DNA from: Candidatus Enterococcus murrayae
GTDB taxonomy: Bacteria; Bacillota; Bacilli; Lactobacillales; Enterococcaceae
Assembly (NCBI RefSeq): GCF_017315985.1
Contig: NZ_JAFLVR010000004.1
Location: 62,001 to 126,000, forward strand
Direction: 5' to 3'
DNA length: 64,000 bases
The notes under the pieces were generated by a model that was not told the origin of the DNA, did not search any database, and worked only from the letters and a program-made list of their open reading frames with translations. Both the position numbers and the translations under genes were made by a program. The number at the start of each line of letters is the position of its first letter. Position 1 is the stretch's first letter. Shown piece by piece: positions 16,517-25,303 of the stretch.

Positions 16517-16717
16517 ATGAAAAAACTAACAATTATCGCTATGACATTACTCACATTAGGAGCTGCTTCTCAAATCGTCGAAAAGAACATCGACAAAGAG
16601 GAAGTTAAAACAGTCGTTACCACAAGCCTGAAAGAACAAGATGAAAAAGACAATGGGATCGATTACGGCCATGACGATGACGCAGAAGATACTTTAGCTA
16701 AGAAAATCGGATTCTAA
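16517..16717 (+). CDS. Array module B3, small exported-type protein with divergent C-terminus
   Basis: A 66-residue protein of unknown function. Its first 35 residues and the upstream spacer (TAATTAGGAGGATATTAAA) are almost identical to B2, indicating a recent duplication. From about residue 45 it departs from the others (EKDNGIDYGHDDDAEDTLAKK), yet keeps the length and the final IGF. The conserved leader with a variable tail suggests the mature part is under different selection. Confidence 0.7.
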   Translation: MKKLTIIAMTLLTLGAASQIVEKNIDKEEVKTVVTTSLKEQDEKDNGIDYGHDDDAEDTLAKKIGF

Positions 16718-16735
16718 TTAAGGGAGGAAACTATT

Positions 16736-16987
16736 ATGAACAACACACAAACAATCAAAACTTTAGCGAACCAAACAAATGAATCATTTCCAACAGTTGA
16801 AGCCATCTTGAAAAGCTACGAAAATTACTGTAATGAAAATATCACCCGCTACTCTAGAAAGCATTTAGCCGCAATCGTCGAATCTATCACTAACGAGATC
16901 TCGCTACCAGAAGAAACCTGTTCAAAAGTCATGGTCCATTTCTTCGACTTGATAAAAAGCGAAATTAAAGGAAAAATTTTCGGATAA
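16736..16987 (+). CDS. Array module A2, small helical cytosolic-type protein
   Basis: An 83-residue protein of unknown function, homologous to the first part of the fusion at 15833. It has no signal peptide or membrane segment. Two similar helical stretches are visible: TLANQTNESFPTVEAILKSY and SITNEISLPEETCSKVMVHF. Each has the look of a helix-turn-helix hairpin and vaguely recalls the HU N-terminus; this is inference only. AGGGAGGAAAC precedes the ATG. B4 follows after 17 bases. Confidence 0.7.
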   Translation: MNNTQTIKTLANQTNESFPTVEAILKSYENYCNENITRYSRKHLAAIVESITNEISLPEETCSKVMVHFFDLIKSEIKGKIFG

Positions 16988-17004
16988 ATGAGGATGAAAT
17001 AACA

Positions 17005-17205
17005 ATGAAAAAGCTAGCCATCGCCGCAATGACGTTAATCACTCTAGGAGCTGCATCCCAAGTCGTCGAAAAGAATATCGACAAAGATCAGATCAAAACA
17101 GTCATAACGACAGATCTTAAAGAACAAGATGACCATCTTGATCCCATCTATTTCCAGCATAAAGATGATAAAAACAGTTCACTGTTCGAAAGAATCGGAT
17201 TCTAA
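17005..17205 (+). CDS. Array module B4, small exported-type protein
   Basis: A 66-residue member of the B family: MKKLAIAAMTLITLGAAS leader, acidic body (KEQDDHLDP, HKDDKNSS) and FERIGF end. It is the most diverged copy at the DNA level but keeps every landmark, which argues that the protein is selected. The ribosome binding site GAGGATG is weaker than those of B2 and B3. It is the last gene before a strong terminator. Confidence 0.7.
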   Translation: MKKLAIAAMTLITLGAASQVVEKNIDKDQIKTVITTDLKEQDDHLDPIYFQHKDDKNSSLFERIGF

Positions 17206-17226
17206 ATTAAAATAGTTGCAGAAAAA

Positions 17227-17256
17227 AAGCGTCGAGGAAATCTTCGACGCTTTGCT
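17227..17256. terminator. Terminator between the small-protein array and asnS
   Basis: AAGCGTCGA (17227-17235) pairs with TCGACGCTT (17244-17252). A-rich on the left and T-rich on the right, so it can end transcripts from both directions. Confidence 0.75.
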
Positions 17257-17295
17257 TGTTGCTTCTATTATTAAATCTAGCTGCAGAAACCTTTT

Positions 17296-18594
17296 CTATG
17301 GATAAATACGATTCAATAGACGTGGGAATGGGATCGCTTCACGTACATGATCGATACCTGCGATAAATGTGATCGTCCGTTCAAGTCCTAAACCGAAACC
17401 TGAATGGGGCACAGTACCATATTTGCGTAAATCTAAGTACCACGAATACTCTTCTTCGTTTAACCCAGCTTCACGAATTTGTTCTAGTAAGAAATCATAA
17501 TCTGTCGCACGTTCTGAACCACCAATGATCTCACCATAACCTTCTGGCGCAATCAAGTCGGCACAAATCACGACATCTTCACGAGTTGGATGTGGCTTCA
17601 TGTAGAATGGTTTGATTGCTTTTGGATAATTCAAAATAAAGACTGGTCGATCAAAAGAATTCGCAATAAATGTTTCATGTGGTGAACCAAAATCTTCACC
17701 CCATTCAATATCGTCAAAACCATTTTTCTTCAATAGCTCGATCGCATCATCGTAAGAGATTCGTGGATAAGGAAGTTTGGTATAGTTTTTCAATATTTCC
17801 TTATCACGGCCTAGTACATCTAAGGCGTAATCACAGTTGTCTAAAACATTCTGAACTAAGTAAGCTACATATTGTTCTTGCACTTCTAAACTATCTTCTT
17901 GATGCATGAAGGCCATTTCTGGTTCGATCATCCAAAACTCAATCAAGTGACGACGAGTTTTTGACTTTTCAGCACGGAAGGTTGGACCAAATGAGAAAAC
18001 TTTTCCCAACGCCATGGCAGCTGCTTCCATGTATAATTGACCGCTTTGTGATAAATACGCTTTGTGATCAAAATAGTTCGTTTCAAATAAGTCACTTGTA
18101 CCTTCAGGAGCTGAACCTGTTAAAATTGGCGGATCAACTTTTACAAATCCATTGTTGTTGAAGAATTCATAAGTCGCACGAATCACCTCGTTGCGGATTA
18201 GCATAATCGCATGTTGCTGGGATGAACGCAACCACAAGTGACGATGATCCATCAAGAAATCCACACCATGTTCTTTTGGAGTAATTGGGTAATCGTGACT
18301 TTCGCCAATCACTTCAATTTCTTTTACTCCTAATTCATATCCAAATTTTGATCGTGTGTCTTCTCGAATTTCTCCAGTCACAATGATCGACGTTTCCTGT
18401 GTCAATTCTTTGGCTAAATGAAAAATTTCTTCAGGTACTTCACTTTTCACAACAACGGCTTGGAAATATGCTGTTCCATCACGCAATTGTAAAAAAGAAA
18501 TTTTCCCGCTTGAGCGCTTATTAGCGACCCAAGCGCCGATTTTTACTGTTTCGCCAACATGATTCTTGGCATCGATGATTTGAATTTGTTCCAC
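17296..18594 (-). CDS. asnS: Asparaginyl-tRNA synthetase
   Basis: This class IIb synthetase of 432 residues charges tRNA-Asn. An N-terminal OB-fold anticodon-binding domain ([24 protein letters not shown]) precedes the catalytic core. Motif 2 is in [22 protein letters not shown] and motif 3 is [14 protein letters not shown] choose the GTG at 18594, since AGGAGAG lies six bases upstream; the ATG at 18612 sits before that site. It is the last gene of the dinG-tseB-aspC-asnS cluster. Confidence 0.95.
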   Translation of the reverse strand: MEQIQIIDAKNHVGETVKIGAWVANKRSSGKISFLQLRDGTAYFQAVVVKSEVPEEIFHLAKELTQETSIIVTGEIREDTRSKFGYELGVKEIEVIGESHDYPITPKEHGVDFLMDHRHLWLRSSQQHAIMLIRNEVIRATYEFFNNNGFVKVDPPILTGSAPEGTSDLFETNYFDHKAYLSQSGQLYMEAAAMALGKVFSFGPTFRAEKSKTRRHLIEFWMIEPEMAFMHQEDSLEVQEQYVAYLVQNVLDNCDYALDVLGRDKEILKNYTKLPYPRISYDDAIELLKKNGFDDIEWGEDFGSPHETFIANSFDRPVFILNYPKAIKPFYMKPHPTREDVVICADLIAPEGYGEIIGGSERATDYDFLLEQIREAGLNEEEYSWYLDLRKYGTVPHSGFGLGLERTITFIAGIDHVREAIPFPRLLNRIYP

Positions 18595-18633
18595 AAATGT
18601 CTCTCCTAACATATTTATCCCGAAATGATGTCC

Positions 18634-19821
18634 TTACTTCTTACTATTTTCAATAAAACGGCGAATCCGCACAACAGCTTCTTCCAAGTCTTCCAAACTA
18701 GTCGAATAACTCATCCGTACACTATCAGCTGATCCAAAACCTTCTCCTGTTACCAATGCAACGTGCTCTTGCTCCAACAAATCGTTAACCCAAGTCGTCA
18801 CATTATCATATCCGCCCATTTCCATTGCTTCCTTGATATTTGGAAACAGATAAAATGCACCTTGTGGTTTTTTTAATTTGAAGCCTGGCAAATCAGCGAC
18901 CTTGGGATAGATCGTATTTAAACGTTCTTCAAACGCCTGACGCATTTTTTCTGCAGTCTCCTGCTCACCAGCCAAGGCTTCCGCTGCAGCTACTTGGCTG
19001 ACTGCTGTTGGATTGCTTGTCGCTTGAGAAGCAATTGAAGTCATTCCACCAATGATTTCAGCATTTCCAATCGCATAGCCAATTCGCCAACCAGTCATTG
19101 AATAAGTTTTCGATACCCCATTGATGATCACCGTATGATGGAAAATCTCGTCAGATAAGGAAGCCATATGCGGTGCTTCGTTCCCATTATAAACAAGATG
19201 ATCATAAATATCATCTGAGACTATCAACAACTCATGACGAACTGCCCATTCACCGATTTCCCGCAACTCCTCCTCGGTATAAATCATGCCCGTAGGATTT
19301 GATGGTGAATTTAGAATGATCGCCTTCGTTTTCTCTGTTCGAACACCTTCAAGCTGATCAATGGTGATCTTATAGTCGTTATGTTGATTTCCCGCAACAA
19401 AAACTGGAATTCCTTGGGCTAGTTTGACTTGTTCTCCATAACTCACCCAGTAAGGAACAGGAATAATCACTTCATCCCCAGCATCCAAAATTGTTTGGAA
19501 TAAGGTATACAACGCAAATTTTGCACCGCTGGTCACAATAATGTTTTTCGGTTCGATTGTCAAATCATAATTTTTCTTAGTGAATTCGACGATCGCAGAC
19601 TTCAATTCTGGTGTCCCGCCAGAAGCGGTGTAGAAGCTAACTTTACCGCTCTTGATCCCATCAATTGCTGCCTGCTCGATATTTTCAGGTGTAGTGAAAT
19701 CTGGTTCCCCAACAGTCAAGCTAATGACGTCTAATCCTTGGGCCTTCAACTCTTTGGCTTTGGCGGTTGCTGCTAAAGTGACGGATGGTTCTAAGTTTGT
19801 TACACGCTGTGATAATTTCAT
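18634..19821 (-). CDS. aspC: Pyridoxal-phosphate aspartate aminotransferase
   Basis: A 395-residue fold-type I aminotransferase interconverting aspartate and 2-oxoglutarate with oxaloacetate and glutamate. It shows NSPSNPTG substrate-binding residues and SKTYSMTGWRIGY with the PLP lysine. AGGGGAG lies nine bases before the ATG at 19821. Its place just before asnS suggests coupling of aspartate supply and Asn-tRNA charging; B. subtilis has the same order as aspB-asnS. Confidence 0.92.
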   Translation of the reverse strand: MKLSQRVTNLEPSVTLAATAKAKELKAQGLDVISLTVGEPDFTTPENIEQAAIDGIKSGKVSFYTASGGTPELKSAIVEFTKKNYDLTIEPKNIIVTSGAKFALYTLFQTILDAGDEVIIPVPYWVSYGEQVKLAQGIPVFVAGNQHNDYKITIDQLEGVRTEKTKAIILNSPSNPTGMIYTEEELREIGEWAVRHELLIVSDDIYDHLVYNGNEAPHMASLSDEIFHHTVIINGVSKTYSMTGWRIGYAIGNAEIIGGMTSIASQATSNPTAVSQVAAAEALAGEQETAEKMRQAFEERLNTIYPKVADLPGFKLKKPQGAFYLFPNIKEAMEMGGYDNVTTWVNDLLEQEHVALVTGEGFGSADSVRMSYSTSLEDLEEAVVRIRRFIENSKK

Positions 19822-19848
19822 AACTGATAACTCCCCTACCAAGATTTT

Positions 19849-20352
19849 TTAGATTTTTTTGATAACTTTGATTGTCTTGCCGTCATTAAATGCTAGCAAG
19901 TAATAATAAATCGCGCCTTGATCATCCTTTGCAGTGATCTCCCATGCAGTTTGATCACGGTAGATACCTAGATTCGCCTTTTCAAAAGTCAAATCCGGAT
20001 TATCGCTCTCAAAACGTTTTTCCGCTTGTTGTTCCGTCAGCCCATCCTTTTGATTAAGGACGCGAACCTTTTCTCCCGATTTCGGAACAATCACGATGAT
20101 TGATTCGCCAGTGTTGTTTTCACCGGTGACGGTAAAATAAGTTTTTTCTCGATTAAACCAATAGAACTGGTCCACCGTTTTTAAGTCGGCATATTTTTCA
20201 GCCATTTGAACAGCTTCCTTTTTGGCTTGCTGCATCGGACGATTTGAACGAATAAAAATCATTGTCGCTGCCACGATGATGATCAATAAAAAAGTCACGA
20301 TTCCTAACAGCCAACGGTTAAGCTTTTGTTGTCCTGCACTATTCGTATCCAA
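19849..20352 (-). CDS. tseB: TseB/YpmB-like single-pass membrane protein
   Basis: About 167 residues: a short cytoplasmic start, one membrane helix (WLLGIVTFLLIIIVAATMIFI) and an extracellular region with two PepSY/cystatin-like units. It matches B. subtilis YpmB (TseB), which works with cell-wall elongation machinery. The start is uncertain. GAGAGGAG is followed seven bases later by an in-frame TTG at 20352, which I prefer; an ATG at 20358 lies too close to that site. It sits between dinG and aspC, as in other Firmicutes. Confidence 0.8.
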   Translation of the reverse strand: MDTNSAGQQKLNRWLLGIVTFLLIIIVAATMIFIRSNRPMQQAKKEAVQMAEKYADLKTVDQFYWFNREKTYFTVTGENNTGESIIVIVPKSGEKVRVLNQKDGLTEQQAEKRFESDNPDLTFEKANLGIYRDQTAWEITAKDDQGAIYYYLLAFNDGKTIKVIKKI

Positions 20353-20406
20353 AATCATACTCCTCTCAGACAAGCTACATTATACCAAAAGAAGAGCTCT
20401 CCCTCA

Positions 20407-23160
20407 TTATTTCTCGTCACTTTTGTCAGAATTTAAAAATTGATCTGTCTCTGCCAGAATTTCTTCCAATGGCAATTGTTTGATTGGTAATTCCTTTGGC
20501 AATGCCTTTCGTAATTTTTCACCATATTTGGCAGTGAGGAAACGTTGGTCTAATAAGAGCATTACCCCTTTATCCTCATCCGATCGAATCAAACGTCCTA
20601 ATGCTTGACGCAAACGAAGTGCCGCATGGGGTACGGCTTCTTGGAAAAAGGGATTAATGCCTTCTGCCGCCAAGAAATCGTTGCGAGCTTTGACTTGAAG
20701 CCGCTGCGGATTTTCAAATGGCAGACGTGTGACGATCAATATCTGCAAAATTTCACCTGGAAGATCAATTCCTTCCCAAAAACTATCGGCACCAAATAGC
20801 AGGGCATCTTTTGAAAGTAAAAATCGTTTTAGCAGCTTTTCACGGCTGCCGCCAATCCCTTGAGCCAAAACCTCTCTTCCTTCGTTTAATAAAGGAACCC
20901 GAACTCGCTGATAAACCCGATTCAAGATGTCATGAGAGGTGAATAATACCAAAATCGGTCGTTTCTGACTCTCTGCCATTTTATGAACGACCCCAGCCAC
21001 ATAATTTGCATAGTGATCTGGTGATGTCGACTGGATACTGATACTATTCGTCGGCAAGTATAATCGAGCTTGCTCAGCATAATCATATGGACTGCTGATA
21101 ATTTTCAAAGCTGTCTCTGGAATCCCCCAGCGTTTTGCAAAATAATGACGATCACTGCCGATTTTTAACGTTCCGCCCAAGTAAAGAATCTGCCTGTAAC
21201 GTTCATACCATTTGGTCTCGCTGATTAGTGAAGCTTCTAAATCTTGGACTTGAAAGTTTTTTCGTTTGGCACTGAACCAATGAATGTAGCGAGTATCCCA
21301 CTTTTCGCTAAAAGCCTCAAAAGCGGTTTGTTGTTGCTCTAAACTATCCAGTAAAGCTTGAAGATCACTCCATTCCGCCTGCTCTTTAATCCCAAACGTC
21401 TCTTTGTAAACCATAAAGTACGCCTGCATTTGATCACCTAATGCTAATGCATCTTGATACAGACGGCTAATTCGCTGTATTACTTGTTCACCCGCTAAAG
21501 ATAATTGATCAATCATATCTTTCGTGATCAAACGTTCATCCTCTGCAGGATATTCCTCTTTGAAAATTTGATAGAAATCTGTCAAATCTTCATCCAGCTC
21601 CTGCAGTACATCTTGAAAAATTTCAAGTGTATGCCGGGTTTGCTGATCTTTTTGGACTAACGACTGCCAAGCAGAAAACTTATGATCATCTAGCAAACGA
21701 TGAAACGCGCGTTGGATCGACAAAAGATTGAACTGCTGACTGGTGATTCTCTCCAATACTCGATTTAAATGATGGGCTTCATCAATGATTAAATAAGGAC
21801 TTTTGGGCAATTGAGGTTCTTTTCGCTGATCCTCCTGTGCTAAATAGGCATGATTTGTAACAATCAAGTTGCTTTGTGCCAATTTTTCCTGACGATGACG
21901 AATAAAATCTACATTGTAAAATGGACTGCTTGGATTTAAAGTATGCGTTCCTAAATGCGATACTTCTTGCCAAAAGGGATGCTTCAGGCTGGTCATATTT
22001 AGTTCATCAAAGTCGCCTGTTTCTGTCTGCGTCAACCACACAAGCAGAGCCATTTGATAAAATGTGTATTGCTTTTGCTCTGATTTCTTTTGGAAACTTT
22101 GATAAAAACGCTCCAAATCAATATAGTGTCGACTGCTCTTCATTACCACTGCTTGCAACGGCTGATCCAGTAATCTGTTAATCAACGGCAGATCGTGCTT
22201 CAATATCTGCTCCTGAAGCAATAATGATACCGTACTGACCACTATCGGCTTTTCTGGTGTTGCTAAAAAACTCATCGGCAGCAAGTAGCCTAATGTTTTA
22301 CCAATCCCAGTTGCCGCTTCCACCAAAATATTCTTATCTTCCTTTTTATTAAAAAAATCGTAAACTAGATTCATCAAGCGAGCCTGTTCTTTTCGAAAAT
22401 CCAATTCCCCTTGATAAACTTTTTCTTTCGACTTACGTGATCGAGGATAGGCTTTCGTACCAAAATAACTCTCTGAAAAAAGCGGAACACTTTTTTTTCG
22501 CAAAGCCAAGCCATGAATGATGGTCAAATCATTTGATAATGGTTTTGGATTAATTTGCATTTCTATCAAACAATCTTCTAAATAGCCTTTTGTTTGAAAC
22601 GCCATCTGATCAGCAGTAGCAATAATTTTTTCTAACGTAATAATCGGCAACTCTTTTATTTTAGACTCTAGATATAATAATAATTGAGCGGTAACATCCG
22701 CATCACTATCAGCCTGATGGGGATTCTCATGAACCAAATCCAGTTCTTCTGCTAAATCCTTCAACCGAAAACTTAGCGACGTTGGCATAAACACCTGTGC
22801 AAGTTCGACAGTATCAATACCAGGAATTGTTAACGGCGGCATTCCGCAACGTTCCAGTTCATTACTTAAAAAGGGATAATCAAAATGAATATTATGGGCT
22901 ACAAAAACTGTATCCGCTAGTAAATTAGTAATCGTTTGAGCCACATCTTCAAAATAAGGGGCTTTTCGAACTCGCTGATTAGTGATGCCAGTCAGCGTTT
23001 GAATTTGTGCCGGTATATTTTGATCTGGGTTAATATCTGTCGAAAAATGGGTCACGATCTTACCATCTTCGATTAACACACATCCGAACTGAATGATCCG
23101 ATCAGTTTTTGGATCAGTTCCTGTTGTCTCAATATCAACGACTGCATAATTTTTCTTCAC
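20407..23160 (-). CDS. dinG: DinG-family helicase with N-terminal DnaQ-type exonuclease
   Basis: A 917-residue fusion. The first ~165 residues are a DEDD 3'-5' exonuclease (DIETTG, AHNIHFDYPF, HQADSDADV). The rest is a superfamily 2 helicase-like region with Walker A AATGIGKT (282-289) and DEAH (460-463). The four-cysteine iron-sulfur cluster of E. coli DinG is not seen, as expected for the Firmicute form, which may act mainly as a nuclease. The start is GTG at 23160, just after AAGGGAGGG. It heads the cluster through asnS. Confidence 0.93.
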   Translation of the reverse strand: MKKNYAVVDIETTGTDPKTDRIIQFGCVLIEDGKIVTHFSTDINPDQNIPAQIQTLTGITNQRVRKAPYFEDVAQTITNLLADTVFVAHNIHFDYPFLSNELERCGMPPLTIPGIDTVELAQVFMPTSLSFRLKDLAEELDLVHENPHQADSDADVTAQLLLYLESKIKELPIITLEKIIATADQMAFQTKGYLEDCLIEMQINPKPLSNDLTIIHGLALRKKSVPLFSESYFGTKAYPRSRKSKEKVYQGELDFRKEQARLMNLVYDFFNKKEDKNILVEAATGIGKTLGYLLPMSFLATPEKPIVVSTVSLLLQEQILKHDLPLINRLLDQPLQAVVMKSSRHYIDLERFYQSFQKKSEQKQYTFYQMALLVWLTQTETGDFDELNMTSLKHPFWQEVSHLGTHTLNPSSPFYNVDFIRHRQEKLAQSNLIVTNHAYLAQEDQRKEPQLPKSPYLIIDEAHHLNRVLERITSQQFNLLSIQRAFHRLLDDHKFSAWQSLVQKDQQTRHTLEIFQDVLQELDEDLTDFYQIFKEEYPAEDERLITKDMIDQLSLAGEQVIQRISRLYQDALALGDQMQAYFMVYKETFGIKEQAEWSDLQALLDSLEQQQTAFEAFSEKWDTRYIHWFSAKRKNFQVQDLEASLISETKWYERYRQILYLGGTLKIGSDRHYFAKRWGIPETALKIISSPYDYAEQARLYLPTNSISIQSTSPDHYANYVAGVVHKMAESQKRPILVLFTSHDILNRVYQRVRVPLLNEGREVLAQGIGGSREKLLKRFLLSKDALLFGADSFWEGIDLPGEILQILIVTRLPFENPQRLQVKARNDFLAAEGINPFFQEAVPHAALRLRQALGRLIRSDEDKGVMLLLDQRFLTAKYGEKLRKALPKELPIKQLPLEEILAETDQFLNSDKSDEK

Positions 23161-23371
23161 ACGTATCCCTCCTTCCTTGAAATCGTGCACTATTCTTATA
23201 AAATCTCAAAAAATGACCTTACTGTCGGAGCCTCTCATCTACCAATTTTTAAAAGAACTGGGGATAAAGTTCGTCGCCAACAACTAAAGCCTTCCTCACG
23301 CATTATATCTGAATAGTACCACTTTCTACAAGAAAGTTCTTTGGTTAAAACGATTCCAAAATAATTTAAAC

Positions 23372-23400
23372 AAAAAAAGCCAGATGCTTTCGCATCTGGC
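23372..23400 (-). terminator. Terminator of the cold-shock gene
   Basis: GCCAGATGC (23379-23387) pairs perfectly with GCATCTGGC (23392-23400) over a TTTC loop. An A-run at 23372-23378 gives the minus-strand T tract. Confidence 0.85.
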
Positions 23401-23416
23401 ATAAAAGTCTACTTAA

Positions 23417-23617
23417 TTAAGCTTTGTTAACGTTTGTAGCTTGAGGTCCACGTTGGCCTTCTTCAACGTCGAAAGTCACTGCTTGACCTTCTTCTAAAGT
23501 TTTGAAGCCGTCGCCTTGGATTGCTGAGAAATGTACGAATACGTCATTTCCGTTTTCAGCAGTGATAAATCCGTAGCCTTTTTCTGAGTTGAACCATTTT
23601 ACTGTACCTTGTTCCAT
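23417..23617 (-). CDS. Cold-shock protein, CspA family
   Basis: A 66-residue single OB-fold nucleic-acid chaperone. RNP1 (KGYGFITAE) and RNP2 (VFVHFSAI) are complete. It melts RNA structure and is usually abundant at low temperature. CTAGGAGGATG lies just upstream of the ATG at 23617. The 190 bases upstream leave room for the long structured leader common in this family. It is monocistronic, with a strong terminator. Confidence 0.95.
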   Translation of the reverse strand: MEQGTVKWFNSEKGYGFITAENGNDVFVHFSAIQGDGFKTLEEGQAVTFDVEEGQRGPQATNVNKA

Positions 23618-23746
23618 GTTAAACATCCTCCTAGGATAAAAATTAGTTTGTAATTACTTGAATGGTGAAATAGGAAAGATGTTGTCTGAAACAAACTTGC
23701 CAATATTACCGTACAAAAACTACACTTAGAAGTATAACACATATAA

Positions 23747-23769
23747 AGCGATAACACTAGGTTATCGCT
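23747..23769. terminator. Hairpin between the baeRF gene and csp
   Basis: AGCGATAAC (23747-23755) pairs with GTTATCGCT (23761-23769). The flanking T tract is weak on the minus strand (TTTATATG). It probably ends the gene at 23809. Confidence 0.5.
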
Positions 23770-23808
23770 CAAAAAACTTTTTCTTAATGTATTTGAAATA
23801 TTTAAACA

Positions 23809-24912
23809 CTAATACCGTAAAATCGCCAATAAGCTTTTCTCATCCGGTGCATCTTTTTGGTCTAGAACAAAGACCTGCCCACCATTTTTGATAACATTAT
23901 CAGCAATTTCATTGAGTACTTGACGACGATCATATTCTACATCTGGATCTTCCCCAAAACCGTCTACAAGATTTGAAGTTGCGATAAACAAATGAGAAAT
24001 CTTACCTTCTTTTGCCGCTGGAACGATATCAACCAATTGATCAACAAACTTCCGGTTAATCAATTTTTGATATGTTTGTGTTTCAATATCCGCAAGCTGA
24101 TCAGAAAGTTTTTCTGATTCTTGTTTAATTTCATTGATATTCGCTTGAGCTGGCGATCCATTGATCGCTGCCTTGTCTGAATAATATGGATTCTTCGCAA
24201 TCTTTTTAAATTGTGTTTGATTCTCCGGAAGGGCAAAAAGATATAACGGTAACTGATCCGGATTATCTAACTCTTTTATGAAATTATCGACGGCCTGATA
24301 ATAATTGACCCAGTCAATTTCAACTTCTTCATCCTTTGCATTTACACCATGGTAACTCCCGACTTCTCCTCCACGAGCTGAGACGTTTAAATCTCCGCCA
24401 GTCAGTTCATCGCCTAAAGCAGTCACAATATCCATCGGTGCATCATCTGGAAGTTCGACCATCTTCACTTCTTTATTGCGAACAAAATAAAGTTTCATGG
24501 AATCTCTATTTAGAGTCATTAAATAATATGCATAGTTGAATTGAGCATTTTTTATGATTGCCAATAAATAAGGCAACTCACTTACATAATATTGATCATC
24601 AACAGAAATATTTAATCGATGAATGTATGTTTCATCTGTGGTTAAAATCACCGCAACACTTTTTGTTCCGCTGCGCCAGAAATCTCCATCTGCAAGTAGT
24701 TGATCGATTTTTTCTTGGAATGGTTCAAAGCTGTGATCAGTGTATTTTTTCTCGAAACGTTTTTTCGCTTCTTTAGCAAAGTTTTTAAACATGATTTGAT
24801 CTTTCTCAACATCTTGATGCGCATGATGAGTGTTTAACATAAATGTGATAAACGGACCTGTTGCTTCTTCTGAAGTCAATTCAGTTAGTAACTTTTTACT
24901 GATATTTGCCAT
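23809..24912 (-). CDS. eRF1-like (baeRF) protein, possible ribosome hibernation factor
   Basis: A 367-residue protein resembling the bacterial archaeo-eukaryotic release-factor (baeRF) families. Evidence is the layout and segments such as FITFMLNTHHAHQDVEKDQ, KSVAVILTTDETYIHRL, LNRDSMKLYFVRN and a C-terminal EIADNVIKNGGQVFVLD. Some relatives (Balon type) have been described as ribosome hibernation factors in the A site. Whether this member does so is inference. A GGQ-type release motif is not evident. GGAGGGT precedes the ATG. It is monocistronic. Confidence 0.65.
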   Translation of the reverse strand: MANISKKLLTELTSEEATGPFITFMLNTHHAHQDVEKDQIMFKNFAKEAKKRFEKKYTDHSFEPFQEKIDQLLADGDFWRSGTKSVAVILTTDETYIHRLNISVDDQYYVSELPYLLAIIKNAQFNYAYYLMTLNRDSMKLYFVRNKEVKMVELPDDAPMDIVTALGDELTGGDLNVSARGGEVGSYHGVNAKDEEVEIDWVNYYQAVDNFIKELDNPDQLPLYLFALPENQTQFKKIAKNPYYSDKAAINGSPAQANINEIKQESEKLSDQLADIETQTYQKLINRKFVDQLVDIVPAAKEGKISHLFIATSNLVDGFGEDPDVEYDRRQVLNEIADNVIKNGGQVFVLDQKDAPDEKSLLAILRY

Positions 24913-25303
24913 AAATGTACCCTCCTATTTAAATCTTCCAATCCAAGTGTACCATAGCTGCTAAATTCCTTAAAACGAAACGCAACCCTTGCATTATGAA
25001 ATTATTCGAAAAATTTCACTGGAATTTGCATAAGTTTTTTCTAATACATTTCTTAGTGATTAACAAACAGCTATTCATGATTTCGTTGAGCATTTGCTAT
25101 ATCATAAAAATATACCAATTATCCCGAATTGGTTTTTTCATACTTACTCCTACCAAGAGTAAATAACAACCTTCATTTCCACCATAGTGACGGCTATGGT
25201 GGTTTTTTTATGTTTCAGTTGCGTTTCGCACTTATTTTGAAAAATATTTGTGTGCGTTTACAAGTTTTGCTAAACTGGAATTAGTAAAATAAAGGAGTAT
25301 GTC
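24913..25303. other. 391-base intergenic region
   Basis: Divergent region. It should carry the promoter of the leftward baeRF gene and of the rightward SHOCT gene. Two terminator-like hairpins on the plus strand at 25115 and 25179 are described separately. No open frame is convincing. Confidence 0.6.
25111..25209 (+). ncRNA. Candidate small RNA bounded by two terminator hairpins
   Basis: Two intrinsic-terminator-like hairpins lie in tandem on the plus strand with no gene upstream. The first is CCAATT-N6-AATTGG plus TTTTTT (25115-25138). The second is CCACCATAG-N6-CTATGGTGG plus seven T (25179-25209). An extended -10 like TGCTATATC lies at 25095-25103. A short transcript starting near 25110 could end at either hairpin. 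No conserved RNA family is recognised. Confidence 0.3.

Noticed and set aside
15833-17205. Small-protein array considered as a CRISPR array or simple DNA repeat
   Set aside because: The repeats are about 200-bp coding units with conserved reading frames and ribosome binding sites, not short repeats with spacers.
15833-17205. A/B modules considered as a toxin-antitoxin pair
   Set aside because: B has an export-type leader and acidic tail, and unequal copy numbers (2 A, 4 B) do not fit a simple pair. There is no motif of a known toxin.
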